Source: Bacteroidales bacterium
Lineage (GTDB): Bacteria; Bacteroidota; Bacteroidia; Bacteroidales; JAADGE01
Length of the DNA stretch: 7,139 bases
Assembly: GCA_029932445.1 (NCBI GenBank)
Contig: JAOZQB010000001.1
Location: 35,556-42,694, forward strand
Reading direction: 5' to 3'
Below, piece by piece: positions 6,627 to 7,139 of the stretch. The notes under the pieces were generated by a model. The model was not told the DNA's origin. It did no database searches and saw only the letters and a program-made list of their open reading frames with translations. The stretch's first letter is position 1. Each line of letters opens with the position of its first letter. The translations under genes were made by a program, and so were the position numbers.

Positions 6627-6782
6627 ATGGCTAAGAAAGTTGTAGCATCATTGCAAAAAGGAGAAGGAAAAACATTCACAAAAGTGATAAAAATGGTAAA
6701 ATCTCCTAAAACCGGAGCTTATACGTATAAAGAAGAAATGGTTCATAACGATAAAGTTAAAGAATTTTTTGCTAAAAAATAA
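6627..6782 (+). CDS. DUF4295 family small basic protein, probable ribosomal protein bL38
   Basis: A 51-residue lysine-rich protein starts MAKKVVASLQKGEGKTFTK and ends EEMVHNDKVKEFFAKK. It matches the DUF4295 family, which in Bacteroidota sits between rpmG and ftsY exactly as here, 7 bases after the rpmG stop. From memory, the Flavobacterium johnsoniae 70S cryo-EM structure revealed a phylum-specific large-subunit protein named bL38, and I believe this family is that protein; I am sure of the family but less sure of the equivalence. Its position in a ribosomal-protein operon and its composition (many Lys, no Cys) agree with a ribosomal role. It is short enough to be missed by gene callers with a 60-residue cutoff. 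A rho-independent terminator follows 32 bases after the stop. Confidence 0.9.
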   Translation: MAKKVVASLQKGEGKTFTKVIKMVKSPKTGAYTYKEEMVHNDKVKEFFAKK

Positions 6783-6814
6783 ATTCTTTAAACTTTATAT
6801 ATACTTTTTTAAGA

Positions 6815-6849
6815 GTGCTTTTTTCCTTTTGAGGAGAGAAGCATTTTTT
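6815..6849 (+). terminator. Rho-independent terminator after the rpmB-rpmG-DUF4295 genes
   Basis: The left arm 6815-6826 pairs with 6833-6844 as a 12-pair stem containing three wobble pairs (G6815-T6844, T6821-G6838, T6823-G6836) and a six-base loop (6827-6832). It is followed by a run of T to 6849. It should end most transcription of the ribosomal genes before ftsY. Its loop overlaps the -33 box of a possible ftsY promoter. Confidence 0.72.
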
Positions 6850-6858
6850 ATATATTTA
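6828..6858 (+). promoter_or_regulatory. Possible ftsY promoter overlapping the terminator
   Basis: TTTG at 6828-6831, within the terminator loop, is followed after 19 bases by TATATTTA (6851-6858), one mismatch from TAnnTTTG. Start near 6864 would give a leader of about 19 bases before ATG 6883. This would let ftsY be transcribed independently of the ribosomal genes. Confidence 0.38.
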
Positions 6859-6882
6859 CGGGCAAATTAATATTTATTTGAA

Positions 6883-7139
6883 ATGGCATTATTTAAATCA
6901 TCAAAAAAAGAAAAAGAGACTCTGAACAGCGGATTAGAAAAAACAAAAGAAAGTATTTTAAAAAAATTGTCGCGTGCCGTAGCCGGTAAATCAAAAGTTG
7001 ACGATAATTTTCTTGATGATTTGGAAGAAATTTTAATAAGTTCCGATGTTGGTGTTGACACCACATTAAAAATTATTGAACGTTTAGAAAACCGAGTTGC
7101 AAAAGATAAATTTTTCGGATTACAGGAGCTTAATAAATT
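6883..7139 (+). CDS. ftsY: Signal recognition particle receptor FtsY, N-terminal part, 3' partial
   Basis: The first 85 codons are present and the frame is open at the right edge. FtsY is the SRP receptor GTPase that docks ribosome-SRP complexes at the inner membrane. The start MALFKSSKKEKETLNSGL is followed by a helical N domain: LEKTKESILKKLSRAVAGKS (about 18-37), then VDDNFLDDLEEILISSDVGV (about 39-58), the DLEEILISSDVG motif being shared by FtsY and SRP54 N domains. A short basic/amphipathic leader replaces the long acidic A domain of E. coli FtsY, which is usual in Bacteroidota. The G domain lies beyond the window. It follows the DUF4295 gene by 100 bases, separated by a terminator and a possible promoter. 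The start has no Shine-Dalgarno sequence. Confidence 0.95.
   Translation, partial: MALFKSSKKEKETLNSGLEKTKESILKKLSRAVAGKSKVDDNFLDDLEEILISSDVGVDTTLKIIERLENRVAKDKFFGLQELNK

Noticed and set aside
6867..7064. 65-codon minus-strand frame opposite ftsY
   Set aside because: It is antisense to a clear FtsY N domain and has no motif.

Overview
The window is a chromosomal segment of a Bacteroidota bacterium. Three things support this. The order rpmB (bL28), rpmG (bL33), a 51-residue DUF4295 gene and ftsY is a hallmark of the phylum. None of the start codons has a Shine-Dalgarno sequence. The best promoter matches have the Bacteroidota form, TTTG, about 20 bases, then TAnnTTTG. The DNA is visibly AT-rich. 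I cannot place it below phylum securely; the GAF-family sensor resembles those of free-living Bacteroidales and Cytophagia.

Layout. Bases 1-962 (+) hold the C-terminal end of an ABC-2 (ABCG-like) exporter whose start lies outside the window. Bases 1025-1438 (+) hold aroQ, type II 3-dehydroquinate dehydratase. Bases 1518-3503 (+) hold a eukaryotic-type (GH13_8) glycogen branching enzyme with its own promoter. A convergent two-gene minus-strand unit follows: a membrane-anchored GAF sensor protein (4246-5949, first gene) and a GT32-type glycosyltransferase (3535-4227, second gene, 18 bases downstream). A 223-base divergent intergenic region (5950-6172) carries promoter-like boxes and short repeats. 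The window ends with rpmB, rpmG and the DUF4295 gene (+), a rho-independent terminator, and the first 85 codons of ftsY.

How the genes relate. The right end is a translation and protein-targeting cluster: three small ribosomal-type proteins, then the SRP receptor behind a terminator that overlaps a possible new promoter. aroQ (shikimate pathway) and the branching enzyme (glycogen) are single housekeeping genes without pathway neighbours. The sensor and glycosyltransferase are probably cotranscribed and may link an envelope signal to glycan synthesis, but this rests on position only.

No mobile element, CRISPR array, tRNA or rRNA was seen, and no clearly new multi-gene system. The points most worth checking are the sensor without an output domain next to a glycosyltransferase, a 12-base sequence shared by two promoters, a 12-base direct repeat 80 bases apart in the divergent region, and the terminator/promoter overlap before ftsY.
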